This document shows, in pieces, positions 25,603-33,840 of a stretch of 64,000 nt of DNA (within the stretch, counting starts at the first letter, position 1; each line of letters starts with the position of its first letter). Source of the stretch: an uncultured Collinsella sp. (lineage in GTDB: Bacteria > Actinomycetota > Coriobacteriia > Coriobacteriales > Coriobacteriaceae); contig CATWVA010000002.1 of NCBI GenBank assembly GCA_958354105.1, forward strand, positions 62,001 to 126,000, in the 5' to 3' direction. The notes beneath the pieces were generated by a model. That model made no database searches. It was not told where the DNA came from and worked only from the letters and a program-made list of their open reading frames with translations. The position numbers were made by a program, and so were the translations under genes.

Positions 25603-28320
25603 ATGGATACTGTCAGCAATTACACCGAAACGCTCGAAAAGACCGTCCGTGACCTTCTCGAGCGGCAGGAGGATCTGATCAGGACTGCCTTTACCGACCA
25701 GCTTACCGGGCTTGGCAACCGTGGCGGCTTTGCCCGTTCCCTCGAGGAGCTCTGGGAGCAGGACGCCCCCGTTACCATGGCGTTCATCGATATCGACAAT
25801 CTCAAGCACTGCAACGACGTCTTTGGGCATGACGAGGGCAACCGCTATATCTTGCAGGTAAGTCTCTATCTTAAGCTGTATATGAAGGTGGGCGAAGCGG
25901 CGTTTCGCATAGGCGGCGACGAGTTTGCCATCCTATCTACGATTGCAACCGAGGACGACCTCGCCGAACGTCTGAAACACTGCCGAACGGTTCTGCTCAA
26001 AAACAACGATTCCGAGATGCCCCACTCGTTTAGCTACGGAGTGTCACATGCCGACCCCGCCCTGGGCGAAGCTTCCAATCGCATGACGCTCGATGCCGAC
26101 CATCGCATGTACGACTACAAGCTACGTCATGCCATGCACCTCGATCGACGCAATATCACGCAAGTCCACGCCGACGACTTCGAAATAAGCGATCGTATTT
26201 TTGACGCCTTTTCGATGCTCAACGAGGGCCGTTATTTCTTTATCGAGAACTTGGACAAACATCGCACCCTTTGGTCACAAGGTGCCTTGCGCGATCTTGG
26301 CCTTCCCTCGGAGCACATAGACAACTGTCGCGATTACTGGAAAACGCGCGTCCATCCCGACGACCTTGAGGCCTGCATCAACGACATCGACCAAGTCTAC
26401 AACGGCACCAAGCACCGTCGCGTCATGCAGTATCGTGTGCGCAACGCCGTCGGCGACTACGCCCTTTGCCGTGCTCGCGGGTTTCGTATCGACGGCGACG
26501 GAAATGTCCCCTCGCTCTATGTCGGCGAGCTCGTCAACCACTCACTTGCCGAAACCGTCGACGCCGCCACAGGCCTCGGAACGCAGCGCATGCTGGCCAA
26601 CGCCATCGACGCCTGCCGCCGCGATCGTTGCGAGACAGGGCTTATAGCGGTGCGCGTTCGTGGCACGACAAAGCTCAACGAGCTCTACGGGGCCGAGGCT
26701 GTCGACAACATGCTTGCCGAATACGCTGGCCGCATGCTGTCGATCACCCGCGGTAGGAGCCGGGTCTACCGTTCACGAAGCGTCCAGTTCGTCGTGCTCA
26801 GCAACGACCTAGACCACGAGGCATTCGAGCAACTGACCCGCCACCTTAAAGAGGCCGTTTTCGCTCCTGTTCGAATCGCAGGCGACACCATTACTCCCGT
26901 CTGCCTTGTCGTCCCGGCCTTTTACGAGCACTTAACCCATCAAGCGACCGCCGTTTTAGGCGAACTCGACCGTCGCCTTCGCACGGCCGGCGGGCTTGTT
27001 CCCAACGACAGCCTTCCCATACCCGAGGCGGAGCGCAAAAGCGCCATAGCCGAACGTATCGACTCGCTCACGGGCCTCTATCGACCCAGCGAATTTATGC
27101 GGCGCGCCAACGCATTTCTCGAGGCAAGGCGCGGCGGCACCTGGTGCATCGCCACGGTCGACATGGGCCACATGCGCCTGTTTAATGAATGGCACGGCCA
27201 GGCCGAGGGCGACCGCGTACTCGCCGATGTGGGCACGGTCCTCAAGGACATCGAGAATGCCGATATAGGCGTCGCAGGGTACTGGGGCCAAGATGACTTT
27301 TGCGTACTCATCCCCTTTGAGCACAACACCGTCCGTCAAATCTATAGCCGCGTTCGTGAGGCAGTAGTCAGGCATGATGACGGCGTAGGTTTCTGGCCGT
27401 CCATGGGCGTTTACCCCATCGACTCCAATGAGGAAATCACCATCGATGCGCAGGCAAAGGCCATGTTTACCAATCGACGCGCAAAAAACGACTTCAAGGA
27501 GCGCATTGCCATTTTCCGCCTCGCGGAGTACGAGCGCGAAGTCGCGTTCCACCGCACGCTGACCGAATTCCAGTACGCGCTGTCAAATGGTCGCATCACG
27601 TACTATCTTCAGCCCCAGGTCGATATGGAAACCGGCGAGATTATTGGCGCCGAAGCACTCACCCGCTGGATTGACAAGGACGGCTCTCTCATTTCGCCCG
27701 CAACGTTTATCCCCGCACTCGAGGAAAGCGGCTTTGTAGTGACGCTCGACAAGTACATTTGGCAGGGTGTCGCCATATGGCTTCGCGAGCGTCTCGATCG
27801 CCGTCTTCGCGTGGTTCCGGTCTCGCTTAATGTGTCGCGCGTGGATATCCTTGCCTGCGACGTTGCCGAACATATGGGGGCGCTCGCCGCCCAATACAAC
27901 CTACCGCCCGAGCTCATGCGTATCGAGATCACCGAGACGGCTTATACGGGAGAATCCGAGGCCGTGGATAAGCTGACCGCAGATCTGCACACCCGCGGCT
28001 TCTCGACCTATATGGACGATTTTGGCACCGGTCAGTCCACGCTCGCGATGCTCAAGAACGTCAACGTCGACGTCATCAAGCTCGACCGCACCTTTGTGCC
28101 CACCGACCGCGATCAAGGCCGCAGCACGCAAATCATTTCATCGATGCTCGAAATGGCGCAGTCGCTCCATCTGCCCGTCGTGGTCGAAGGCGTCGAGACA
28201 AATGAGCAGGCGAACATGCTACGACAAATGGGCGCCCGCTACGCTCAGGGCTTCCTCTACTACCGTCCCATGCCGGCGAAGGATTTTGAGGCATTGCTCG
28301 ATGGTGGCAATAACAACTGA
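25603..28320 (+). CDS. Soluble GGDEF-PAS-(degenerate GGDEF)x2-EAL protein
   Basis: 905 residues without membrane segments. A short coiled coil (1-28) leads into a GGDEF domain with intact GGDEF at 104-108, typical of diguanylate cyclases. A PAS-like region covers about 195-315. Two further GGDEF-like domains follow but are degenerate (RSRSVQFVVL near 390, and GQDDF near 560). The C-terminal EAL domain (about 655-900) keeps EAL near 683, LNVSR, EITET, DDFGTG, IKLD and EGVET, so it looks catalytically complete. It could both make and break cyclic di-GMP. A shorter paralogue follows. Confidence 0.9.
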   Translation: MDTVSNYTETLEKTVRDLLERQEDLIRTAFTDQLTGLGNRGGFARSLEELWEQDAPVTMAFIDIDNLKHCNDVFGHDEGNRYILQVSLYLKLYMKVGEAAFRIGGDEFAILSTIATEDDLAERLKHCRTVLLKNNDSEMPHSFSYGVSHADPALGEASNRMTLDADHRMYDYKLRHAMHLDRRNITQVHADDFEISDRIFDAFSMLNEGRYFFIENLDKHRTLWSQGALRDLGLPSEHIDNCRDYWKTRVHPDDLEACINDIDQVYNGTKHRRVMQYRVRNAVGDYALCRARGFRIDGDGNVPSLYVGELVNHSLAETVDAATGLGTQRMLANAIDACRRDRCETGLIAVRVRGTTKLNELYGAEAVDNMLAEYAGRMLSITRGRSRVYRSRSVQFVVLSNDLDHEAFEQLTRHLKEAVFAPVRIAGDTITPVCLVVPAFYEHLTHQATAVLGELDRRLRTAGGLVPNDSLPIPEAERKSAIAERIDSLTGLYRPSEFMRRANAFLEARRGGTWCIATVDMGHMRLFNEWHGQAEGDRVLADVGTVLKDIENADIGVAGYWGQDDFCVLIPFEHNTVRQIYSRVREAVVRHDDGVGFWPSMGVYPIDSNEEITIDAQAKAMFTNRRAKNDFKERIAIFRLAEYEREVAFHRTLTEFQYALSNGRITYYLQPQVDMETGEIIGAEALTRWIDKDGSLISPATFIPALEESGFVVTLDKYIWQGVAIWLRERLDRRLRVVPVSLNVSRVDILACDVAEHMGALAAQYNLPPELMRIEITETAYTGESEAVDKLTADLHTRGFSTYMDDFGTGQSTLAMLKNVNVDVIKLDRTFVPTDRDQGRSTQIISSMLEMAQSLHLPVVVEGVETNEQANMLRQMGARYAQGFLYYRPMPAKDFEALLDGGNNN

Positions 28321-28378
28321 TACGCTCGCGCGCAAAACGCCACCGTCGAAGGGGACATTTGTCTCCATTAGCTAACTT

Positions 28379-28409
28379 ATATCCCCAATTCAAACCGAAT
28401 TGGGGATAT
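28379..28409. repeat. Perfect 13-bp palindrome between two GGDEF genes
   Basis: ATATCCCCAATTC (28379-28391) is exactly complementary to 28397-28409 across a 5-base centre. It has no T run, so an operator or RNA hairpin ahead of the second GGDEF gene is more likely than a terminator. Confidence 0.6.
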
Positions 28410-28447
28410 GATACAAACCGTTGTTCCGCCCAAGGAGGTTATCCATC

Positions 28448-29977
28448 ATGAACGAGTCATATCGCCTGGGCGAGCAATCGATTATTGCCTATCTTCAGCG
28501 ACTTGCGAACGGGGTCTCGACCGCCGAGCTCGATGTTGCCGCGCTGCCCACGGAGCTGTGCGCCATCGGCGAGCAGCTACAGAAGACATTTGCCATCCTG
28601 CAGCAAGAACGCGAGCTGCTTGAGCGCGGCGCCTATATCGATTCGCTCACCAATCTTGGCAACCGTGCTGGACTCCACCGTTATGCCGAGCTGCTTTGGC
28701 ACAAAGGCACCCCCTTCACCTGCGCCTATATCGATATCGATCGCCTTAAGCATTGCAACGATACGTTTGGCCACACCGAGGGCAATCGCTACATCCTGAG
28801 CATCTGCCGTGCACTCACCGAGACAATGGAACCCAATGACCTGCTGTTCCGTATCGGTGGAGACGAATTTGTACTCGTATCCCCCACGACAGATGAAGCC
28901 GAACTCGAGCAGCGCCTGGAGCGGACGCGCACCAACCTTATCGAGGCAACATCGGGCGGCAAAGCGCCCATGATCGCTAGCTTTAGCTTTGGCTGCTCGC
29001 GCGTCGACCCACTCGCTGGCGATACGCGTCGCCAGATGACCATGGACGCCGACCGCAAAATGTATCGCTACAAGCTCATGCACCGTGTGCAGCAGCCGAA
29101 GGAAAACGACGCATCCATGCGCCCAATCGCCGATCAGCCTCCCTGCAACGACCGGGTGTTCCAAGCGATCTCCATGAGCTCCGAGACGCGCTATCCGTTT
29201 ATCCTTAACCTCGATACCGGCGAATCGCAATGGTCGATTAATGCCGTGCGCGATTTTGACCTGCCCTCCCAGCATCCCTATAACTCGCTCGATATGTGGC
29301 TCGCCCGCGTTCACCCCGAGGACCGCGACAACGTGCGCAGCGAGCTCGATATGGTGGTAAACGGCGCGTGGCACTTCCATTACATGCAGTATCGCGTCAT
29401 GAATACCGCTGGTAAATATGCGCTGTGCGAGTGTACGGGCTACCGCTTGGATAGCACCGAAACCGAGCCCAACATGTATGTGGGCATTATCATCAACCGA
29501 AGCTTGGCGGATACGACCGATTCCGTGACCGGCCTGGGCGATATCCACGCCCTGGTCAACGCCATTGGCGAAATGCGTCGCGTGGCGCGCAAGGCAGGCC
29601 TGGTCGCCATCAAAATCGACGACATCGCCAAGGTCAATGCCCGCTTTGGCTTTGATGCGGGCGACCGCGTTTTGGCAGAAAGTGCCGCCTGCCTCATGGA
29701 CTGTTCGCGCGGCAAGGGCCGTCTGTTCCGCTCGACCGGACCGATGTTCGTGGCGCTTTTCGATGACCTTGATCCCGAAGAGACCGACACGATCGCAGAA
29801 GAAATCGAGCGGTTCTTGGGGTCGCCCGTACTCTTTGGCTCATTTGAATATCAGCCGCCCATTCGTGTGGCCACACTTCATCTGGACGCCGTCGACCGAC
29901 AGCCCGTTTCCATTTTGAACGAGCTCAAAGCGCTACTTGAAGAGGCACCACAAGTACCGGGCACCAAGCTGGACTAG
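28448..29977 (+). CDS. GGDEF-PAS-(degenerate GGDEF) protein, paralogue of the preceding gene
   Basis: 509 residues, collinear with the first half of the preceding protein. A helical N-terminus precedes a GGDEF domain with intact RIGGDEF (near 136-140), then a PAS-like region (about 215-345) and one degenerate GGDEF-like domain. It lacks the third GGDEF and the EAL domain. It is expected to be a diguanylate cyclase. ATG 28448 is the start, since AAGGAGG precedes it. Similar segments (IDIDRLKHCND and IDIDNLKHCND) show that the two genes arose by duplication. Confidence 0.87.
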   Translation: MNESYRLGEQSIIAYLQRLANGVSTAELDVAALPTELCAIGEQLQKTFAILQQERELLERGAYIDSLTNLGNRAGLHRYAELLWHKGTPFTCAYIDIDRLKHCNDTFGHTEGNRYILSICRALTETMEPNDLLFRIGGDEFVLVSPTTDEAELEQRLERTRTNLIEATSGGKAPMIASFSFGCSRVDPLAGDTRRQMTMDADRKMYRYKLMHRVQQPKENDASMRPIADQPPCNDRVFQAISMSSETRYPFILNLDTGESQWSINAVRDFDLPSQHPYNSLDMWLARVHPEDRDNVRSELDMVVNGAWHFHYMQYRVMNTAGKYALCECTGYRLDSTETEPNMYVGIIINRSLADTTDSVTGLGDIHALVNAIGEMRRVARKAGLVAIKIDDIAKVNARFGFDAGDRVLAESAACLMDCSRGKGRLFRSTGPMFVALFDDLDPEETDTIAEEIERFLGSPVLFGSFEYQPPIRVATLHLDAVDRQPVSILNELKALLEEAPQVPGTKLD

Positions 29978-30261
29978 CGTTATGGGGCGCATGATGGTTA
30001 ATTTCCGATCTCAACCGAACACATTGGGCAAATAGGTCGTACCCGCAGTTAGCCGAACGTCCCCGCAGTCCCTCCCGGGGCCCGGGGGCACCGTTTCGAT
30101 ACTCTTGGTTTACTTTGCCTGATGCAAATAAGTGCTCAACAAGATAGAACCTATCCCTCGCCACGGATATGCCCTCGAGTAAATCTGTTAAGCCAAGCCT
30201 ATCAAATTCTATTGACAATTGGCTGCATTGGTCCATTTTGTCGTCCAGCCACTTCCGCTGG
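29978..30261. other. Intergenic region before the AT-richer patch
   Basis: This 284-bp stretch shifts from GC-rich to AT-richer composition. It contains a short GAACGTCCCC motif near 30056 resembling the core of the dispersed repeat. No gene, tRNA or clear terminator was recognised. Confidence 0.3.
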
Positions 30262-30582
30262 CTACCGCCTCATAAACACAAACCTAACGAGCCGCACGAA
30301 CGACAAAGAGGCCAAGCTGAACAGAAGTAGAACCAAAACTTCAAAAACGCTGGTATTCCAATCGCGTACCCAGTCCTCTACCGCCCACAAGAAAAACAGC
30401 AGCCCCATCCATAACGTCACAGAAGAAATCAGCTTTGCGTAAGGGCGTATATCAATCTCGCTCTCCCTTTTTGTGACATCATATCCAGCAATTGAGCAGA
30501 GCCATCTTCCTCTTCGGTATTGGATTGAAAGGACAATCAAGGCAATCGAAGTCATCAAGCAAACAGCATCCTCTGTTTCCAT
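30262..30582 (-). CDS. Small membrane protein, DUF3784-like
   Basis: 106 residues with three hydrophobic segments (about 8-22, 50-68 and 78-98). The segment IAGYDVTKRESEIDIRPYAK after the first helix resembles the DUF3784 family, whose function is unknown. ATG 30582 is chosen for the AAGGAAAC site just before it; an upstream ATG at 30603 lacks one. Base composition is clearly less GC-rich than neighbouring genes, and the flank holds an IS30 remnant, so recent acquisition is possible. Confidence 0.6.
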   Translation of the reverse strand: METEDAVCLMTSIALIVLSIQYRRGRWLCSIAGYDVTKRESEIDIRPYAKLISSVTLWMGLLFFLWAVEDWVRDWNTSVFEVLVLLLFSLASLSFVRLVRFVFMRR

Positions 30583-30699
30583 AGAGTTTCCTTTGCTTTC
30601 CATCCTAGTTACGCATTCACAATCGAATCAAACCAAGTATGAATTACTCGATAGCAACCGCCTTAGTATAAACCATAGCCGCCGCAGCAGCCCGCCTTC

Positions 30700-30840
30700 C
30701 AAGGCCTCAAAGCTCGCCATCGAGGGCGACCCGCCCAGACCCCTTACAATCTGCTCGCACGAGGCCCCGCACTCCAACATCCTCTGGACCGTATCCCGCT
30801 CGTACCTGGTGAGCGTGCCTGCCGTGGGCCCTCGGGGCCG
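30700..30840 (-). pseudogene. IS30-type transposase N-terminal remnant
   Basis: On the minus strand 30831-30721 reads GPTAG followed by LTRYERDTVQRMLECGASCE and QIVRGLGGSPS. This matches the helix-turn-helix start of IS30-family transposases (LTxxER...GxSxxxIAxxLGRSPS). After SPS the similarity stops and no DDE domain follows, so only a fragment remains. It lies at the edge of an AT-richer patch. The call rests on a 37-residue match. Confidence 0.5.
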
Positions 30841-30916
30841 GCATCGTGCCCCACGCCATCTGCCCGCTCGTGCGATAATCCTCTGCAGAAGTCACCGACA
30901 GCAGAGGGAGTTTGTG

Positions 30917-31561
30917 ATGAAGGTTCTTTTGGTCAATGGCAGCCCCAAGGCAAACGGCAACACGGCCCGCGCACTCGCCGAGGTCGCCGAGCAGCTCAAC
31001 GTCGAGGGCATCGATACCGAGATGTTTCAGCTGGGCGCCAAGCCTATTCGCGATTGCATCGGTTGCGGCCAGTGTGGCAAGCTTGGCGGTCGCTGCACCT
31101 TTGACGACGACGTGGTCAACGAGCTGATCGCTGCCGCCGAACAGGCCGACGGCTTTGTCTTTGGCTCGCCTGTCTACTACGCGCACCCCAGCGGCCGCAT
31201 TCTCTCGGCACTCGATCGCGCATTCTATGCCGGTAGCAAAGCTTTTGCACACAAGCCGGGCGCTGCCGTCGCCGTCGCCCGTCGCGGCGGTACGTCGACG
31301 ACCTTCGACGTGCTCAATAAGTACTTCACCATCAACCAGATGCCTGTGGTAGCGTCCACGTACTGGAACAACGTGTTTGGCTGCGTGCCCGGCGACGCCG
31401 ACGGAGATGCCGAGGGTCTGGCCACCATGCGCAACATCGGCAAGAACATGGCCTGGCTCCTGCATTGTATCGAGGCAGGACAGGCCGCTGGCATCGAAGC
31501 TCCCGAGGCCGATCGCGCTAGGACCAACTTCATCAGGCAGAACGGCGGAACCAAACAATGA
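30917..31561 (+). CDS. Flavodoxin-like NAD(P)H-dependent FMN oxidoreductase
   Basis: 214 residues. The protein begins MKVLLVNGSPKANGNT, the phosphate-binding loop of the flavodoxin-fold (NADPH-dependent FMN reductase, iron-sulfur flavoprotein-like) family. A CIGCGQCGKLGGRC cluster near residue 48 is typical of the iron-sulfur flavoprotein branch. GSPVYYAHPSG is the second flavin-binding region. The start has GGGAG upstream. Its stop overlaps the next ATG, so it is coupled to an ArsC-like gene, suggesting a thiol/redox role. The true substrate is unknown. Confidence 0.85.
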   Translation: MKVLLVNGSPKANGNTARALAEVAEQLNVEGIDTEMFQLGAKPIRDCIGCGQCGKLGGRCTFDDDVVNELIAAAEQADGFVFGSPVYYAHPSGRILSALDRAFYAGSKAFAHKPGAAVAVARRGGTSTTFDVLNKYFTINQMPVVASTYWNNVFGCVPGDADGDAEGLATMRNIGKNMAWLLHCIEAGQAAGIEAPEADRARTNFIRQNGGTKQ

Positions 31562-31899
31562 ATATTCAAATCTTTGGCACCAAAAAGTCCTTCGACACCA
31601 AGAAGGCCCAGCGCTATTTTAAGGAGCGCCGCATTAAGGTGCAATTTATCGACCTGAAGGAAAAGGAGATGAGCAAAGGCGAGCTCACGAGCGTGATGCA
31701 GGCGGTCGGCGGCATCGACAAGCTGCTCAACCCCAAGGCCAAGGACGAGGAGACGCTCGCGCTCATCCAGCACCTCACCCCTAGCCAGCGCTTCGACAAG
31801 TTGCTCGAGAACCAGCAGGTTCTAGCCGAGCCCATCGTGCGCAACGGCAAAAAGGCCACCGTCGGTTATTGCCCCGATGTATGGGGAGCCTGGGAGTAG
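31558..31899 (+). CDS. ArsC/Spx-family protein
   Basis: 113 residues with a thioredoxin-like fold (MNIQIFGTKKSFDTKKAQRY). The N-terminal CxxC or Cys of Spx/ArsC is absent: the usual Cys position reads GTKKSF. The later RNGKKATVGY segment matches the YffB/ArsC family. It is therefore probably not a standard arsenate reductase. It overlaps the flavoprotein stop by 4 bp and is translated with it. Confidence 0.75.
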   Translation: MNIQIFGTKKSFDTKKAQRYFKERRIKVQFIDLKEKEMSKGELTSVMQAVGGIDKLLNPKAKDEETLALIQHLTPSQRFDKLLENQQVLAEPIVRNGKKATVGYCPDVWGAWE

Positions 31900-31985
31900 C
31901 CTGTGTTATTTGCCGGCGCGTGGGTATAAGAGCAGGCGTTTGGCATAAGATTCAACTGTAAGCCATGTCTAACAAAGGAGGGCAC

Positions 31986-33116
31986 ATGCCCAACAAACCC
32001 GTGAAGATCATCATGCTTACCGGATACCTCGGTGCCGGCAAGACCACACTGCTCAACCACATCCTCGCTAACGACGGCGGCATCCGCGCCGCCGTGATCG
32101 TCAACGATATCGGCGAGATCAACGTCGACGCCAGCCTCATCGCCGACGGCGGCCTTTCCGAGACCGACGACCTCATCCCGCTCACCAACGGCTGCATCTG
32201 CTGCACGCTTTCGGACGACCTTGCCAACCAGCTGCAGGGCATCGCCGATTCGGGCAAGTTCGACTACATCATCATCGAGGCCTCGGGTATCTGCGAGCCT
32301 ATCCCCATCGCCTACACCATCTCAAGCTTCTGCGACGAGGCCAAGGTGGGCGGCCAGCCCAAGCTTGCACTCGACAACATCGTGGCCGTGGTCGATTGCG
32401 CCCGCATGTACGACGAGTTCAACGGCGGTCGCGACCTGCTGGCCGAGGATATCGACGAGGACGACATCGAGAGCCTGCTCATCCAGCAGATCGAGTTCTG
32501 CTCCACGCTGATCCTCAACAAGACCGATACCGTGAGCCCTGAGCAGATCGCCGAGCTCAAGGCTATCGTGCGCAGCCTGCAGAAGGACGCCGTGATTGTC
32601 GAGGCCCAAAACGGCGAGGTCCCCATGGAGGAGCTGCTCGACACCGACCGCTTCGACTTTATGCGCGCCTACAACTCCGCCGCCTGGATCGAGGCCATGG
32701 AGCATCCCGAGGAGCACGACGACCCCGAGGTGCTCGAGTACGACATCGAGACCTTTGTGTACTCGCGCCGCAAGCCGTTTGACCTGCAGAAGTTCACCGA
32801 TTTTGTTGAGCAGGAGTGGCCCGACGAGGTCATCCGCGTCAAGGGTCCGCTGTGGCAGACCGGCGATCCGGACATGTGCTACATGTTCGAGCAGGCCGGC
32901 CACCAAATGCGCCTGATGGAGAACGGTCTGTTCGTTGACTCCGCGCCCGAGGGCGAGAAGCAGAAGATCATCGACGAGAACCCCGAGATCATGCAGATTT
33001 GGGACGACGAGACGGGCGACCGCATGACGAGCCTGTGCATCATCGGCCGTCACATGGACAAGGATGCGCTCATCGCCTCCCTCGATGCCTGCCTGACCGA
33101 CTGGCACCGCGCCTAG
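31986..33116 (+). CDS. G3E-family GTPase (CobW/COG0523, putative metallochaperone)
   Basis: 376 residues. The P-loop GYLGAGKTT, the metal-binding GCICCTL motif and the guanine-specificity NKTD segment place it in the COG0523 group of metal-insertion GTPases. Several members deliver zinc. The C-terminal CobW domain follows from about residue 250. The start is ATG 31986, behind AAAGGAGGGCAC. A hairpin terminator follows before trmL. Metal specificity cannot be told from sequence, and no Zur site was seen upstream. Confidence 0.87.
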   Translation: MPNKPVKIIMLTGYLGAGKTTLLNHILANDGGIRAAVIVNDIGEINVDASLIADGGLSETDDLIPLTNGCICCTLSDDLANQLQGIADSGKFDYIIIEASGICEPIPIAYTISSFCDEAKVGGQPKLALDNIVAVVDCARMYDEFNGGRDLLAEDIDEDDIESLLIQQIEFCSTLILNKTDTVSPEQIAELKAIVRSLQKDAVIVEAQNGEVPMEELLDTDRFDFMRAYNSAAWIEAMEHPEEHDDPEVLEYDIETFVYSRRKPFDLQKFTDFVEQEWPDEVIRVKGPLWQTGDPDMCYMFEQAGHQMRLMENGLFVDSAPEGEKQKIIDENPEIMQIWDDETGDRMTSLCIIGRHMDKDALIASLDACLTDWHRA

Positions 33117-33155
33117 ATTTATCCAAGCGGGCATTTTTCCGCCTACGTAACCGCC

Positions 33156-33190
33156 AAACCACCACGAAGGTGCCCTTCGTGGTGGTTTTT
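33156..33190 (+). terminator. Terminator of the G3E GTPase gene
   Basis: AAACCACCACGAAGG pairs with the following CTTCGTGGTGGTTT, ending in TTTTT, just upstream of the trmL ribosome site. Confidence 0.85.
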
Positions 33191-33211
33191 CGTTCTGAGC
33201 CAAGGAGATTC

Positions 33212-33811
33212 ATGTTCAACATTGTGCTGTATGCGCCCGAGATTCCGGCCAATACGGGCAATATCGGCCGCACCTGCGTGGTTACCGGCGCCCGCCTGCA
33301 TCTGGTGGAGCCGCTGGGGTTTTCGCTCGACGACAAGACGGTGCGTCGCGCCGGCCTGGGCTACTGGCAAAATTTGGACGTGACGACCTATGCCGGCTGG
33401 GAGGATTTCCTTGCGCGCAACGGCCTCTCCCCCGCCGACGAACGCCTGCATCTGCTGACCAAAAAGGCGCGCCGCACCTATGCGCAAAGTACCTACCGCG
33501 ACGGTGACTTTTTGGTCTTTGGCAGCGAGAGCTCGGGGATTCCCGAGCCACTGCTTGCCGCGGCGCCCGAGCGCTGCGAGCGCATCCCCATGTTGCGCGA
33601 TTGCGACTCGCTCGAAAACGCCGACGCCTGGGAGGCCCACGAGGAGTCGCTCGGGCATACCGAGGACAGCCACGAAGCCATCCTTCGACAGGATATCTGC
33701 GGCAACTTCGTCAATCCGGACGACTACCGCATCAGCGCACTCAACCTCTCCAACAGCGCCGCCATCGTCCTCTACGAGGCTCTGCGCCAAACAGGCTTTC
33801 TGGGAATGTGA
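33212..33811 (+). CDS. trmL: tRNA (cytidine/uridine-34-2'-O)-methyltransferase TrmL
   Basis: 199 residues, slightly longer than E. coli TrmL (157). The SPOUT fold begins MFNIVLYAPEIPANTGNIGR, the family's hallmark, with later GSESSGIPEPLL and ISALNLSNSAAIVLYEALRQ forming the knotted AdoMet site. It methylates the wobble 2'-OH of tRNA-Leu. An insertion between about residues 155 and 170 (HEESLGHTEDSHEAI) is unusual. The start is ATG 33212 behind CAAGGAGATTC. Its last codon and stop (ATG TGA) lie inside a palindromic repeat. Confidence 0.9.
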   Translation: MFNIVLYAPEIPANTGNIGRTCVVTGARLHLVEPLGFSLDDKTVRRAGLGYWQNLDVTTYAGWEDFLARNGLSPADERLHLLTKKARRTYAQSTYRDGDFLVFGSESSGIPEPLLAAAPERCERIPMLRDCDSLENADAWEAHEESLGHTEDSHEAILRQDICGNFVNPDDYRISALNLSNSAAIVLYEALRQTGFLGM

Positions 33812-33837
33812 CAAAGGGACGGTCCCTTTGTCACATT
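33805..33837. repeat. ATGTGACAAAGG palindrome, left copy
   Basis: AATGTGACAAAGGGAC (33805-33820) and GTCCCTTTGTCACATT (33822-33837) form a perfect 16-bp inverted repeat about one central base. It contains the trmL stop codon and lies 3 bp from the end of the opposing UvrA-like gene. The matching copy is at 37533-37565. Confidence 0.85.
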
Positions 33838-33840
33838 CGG

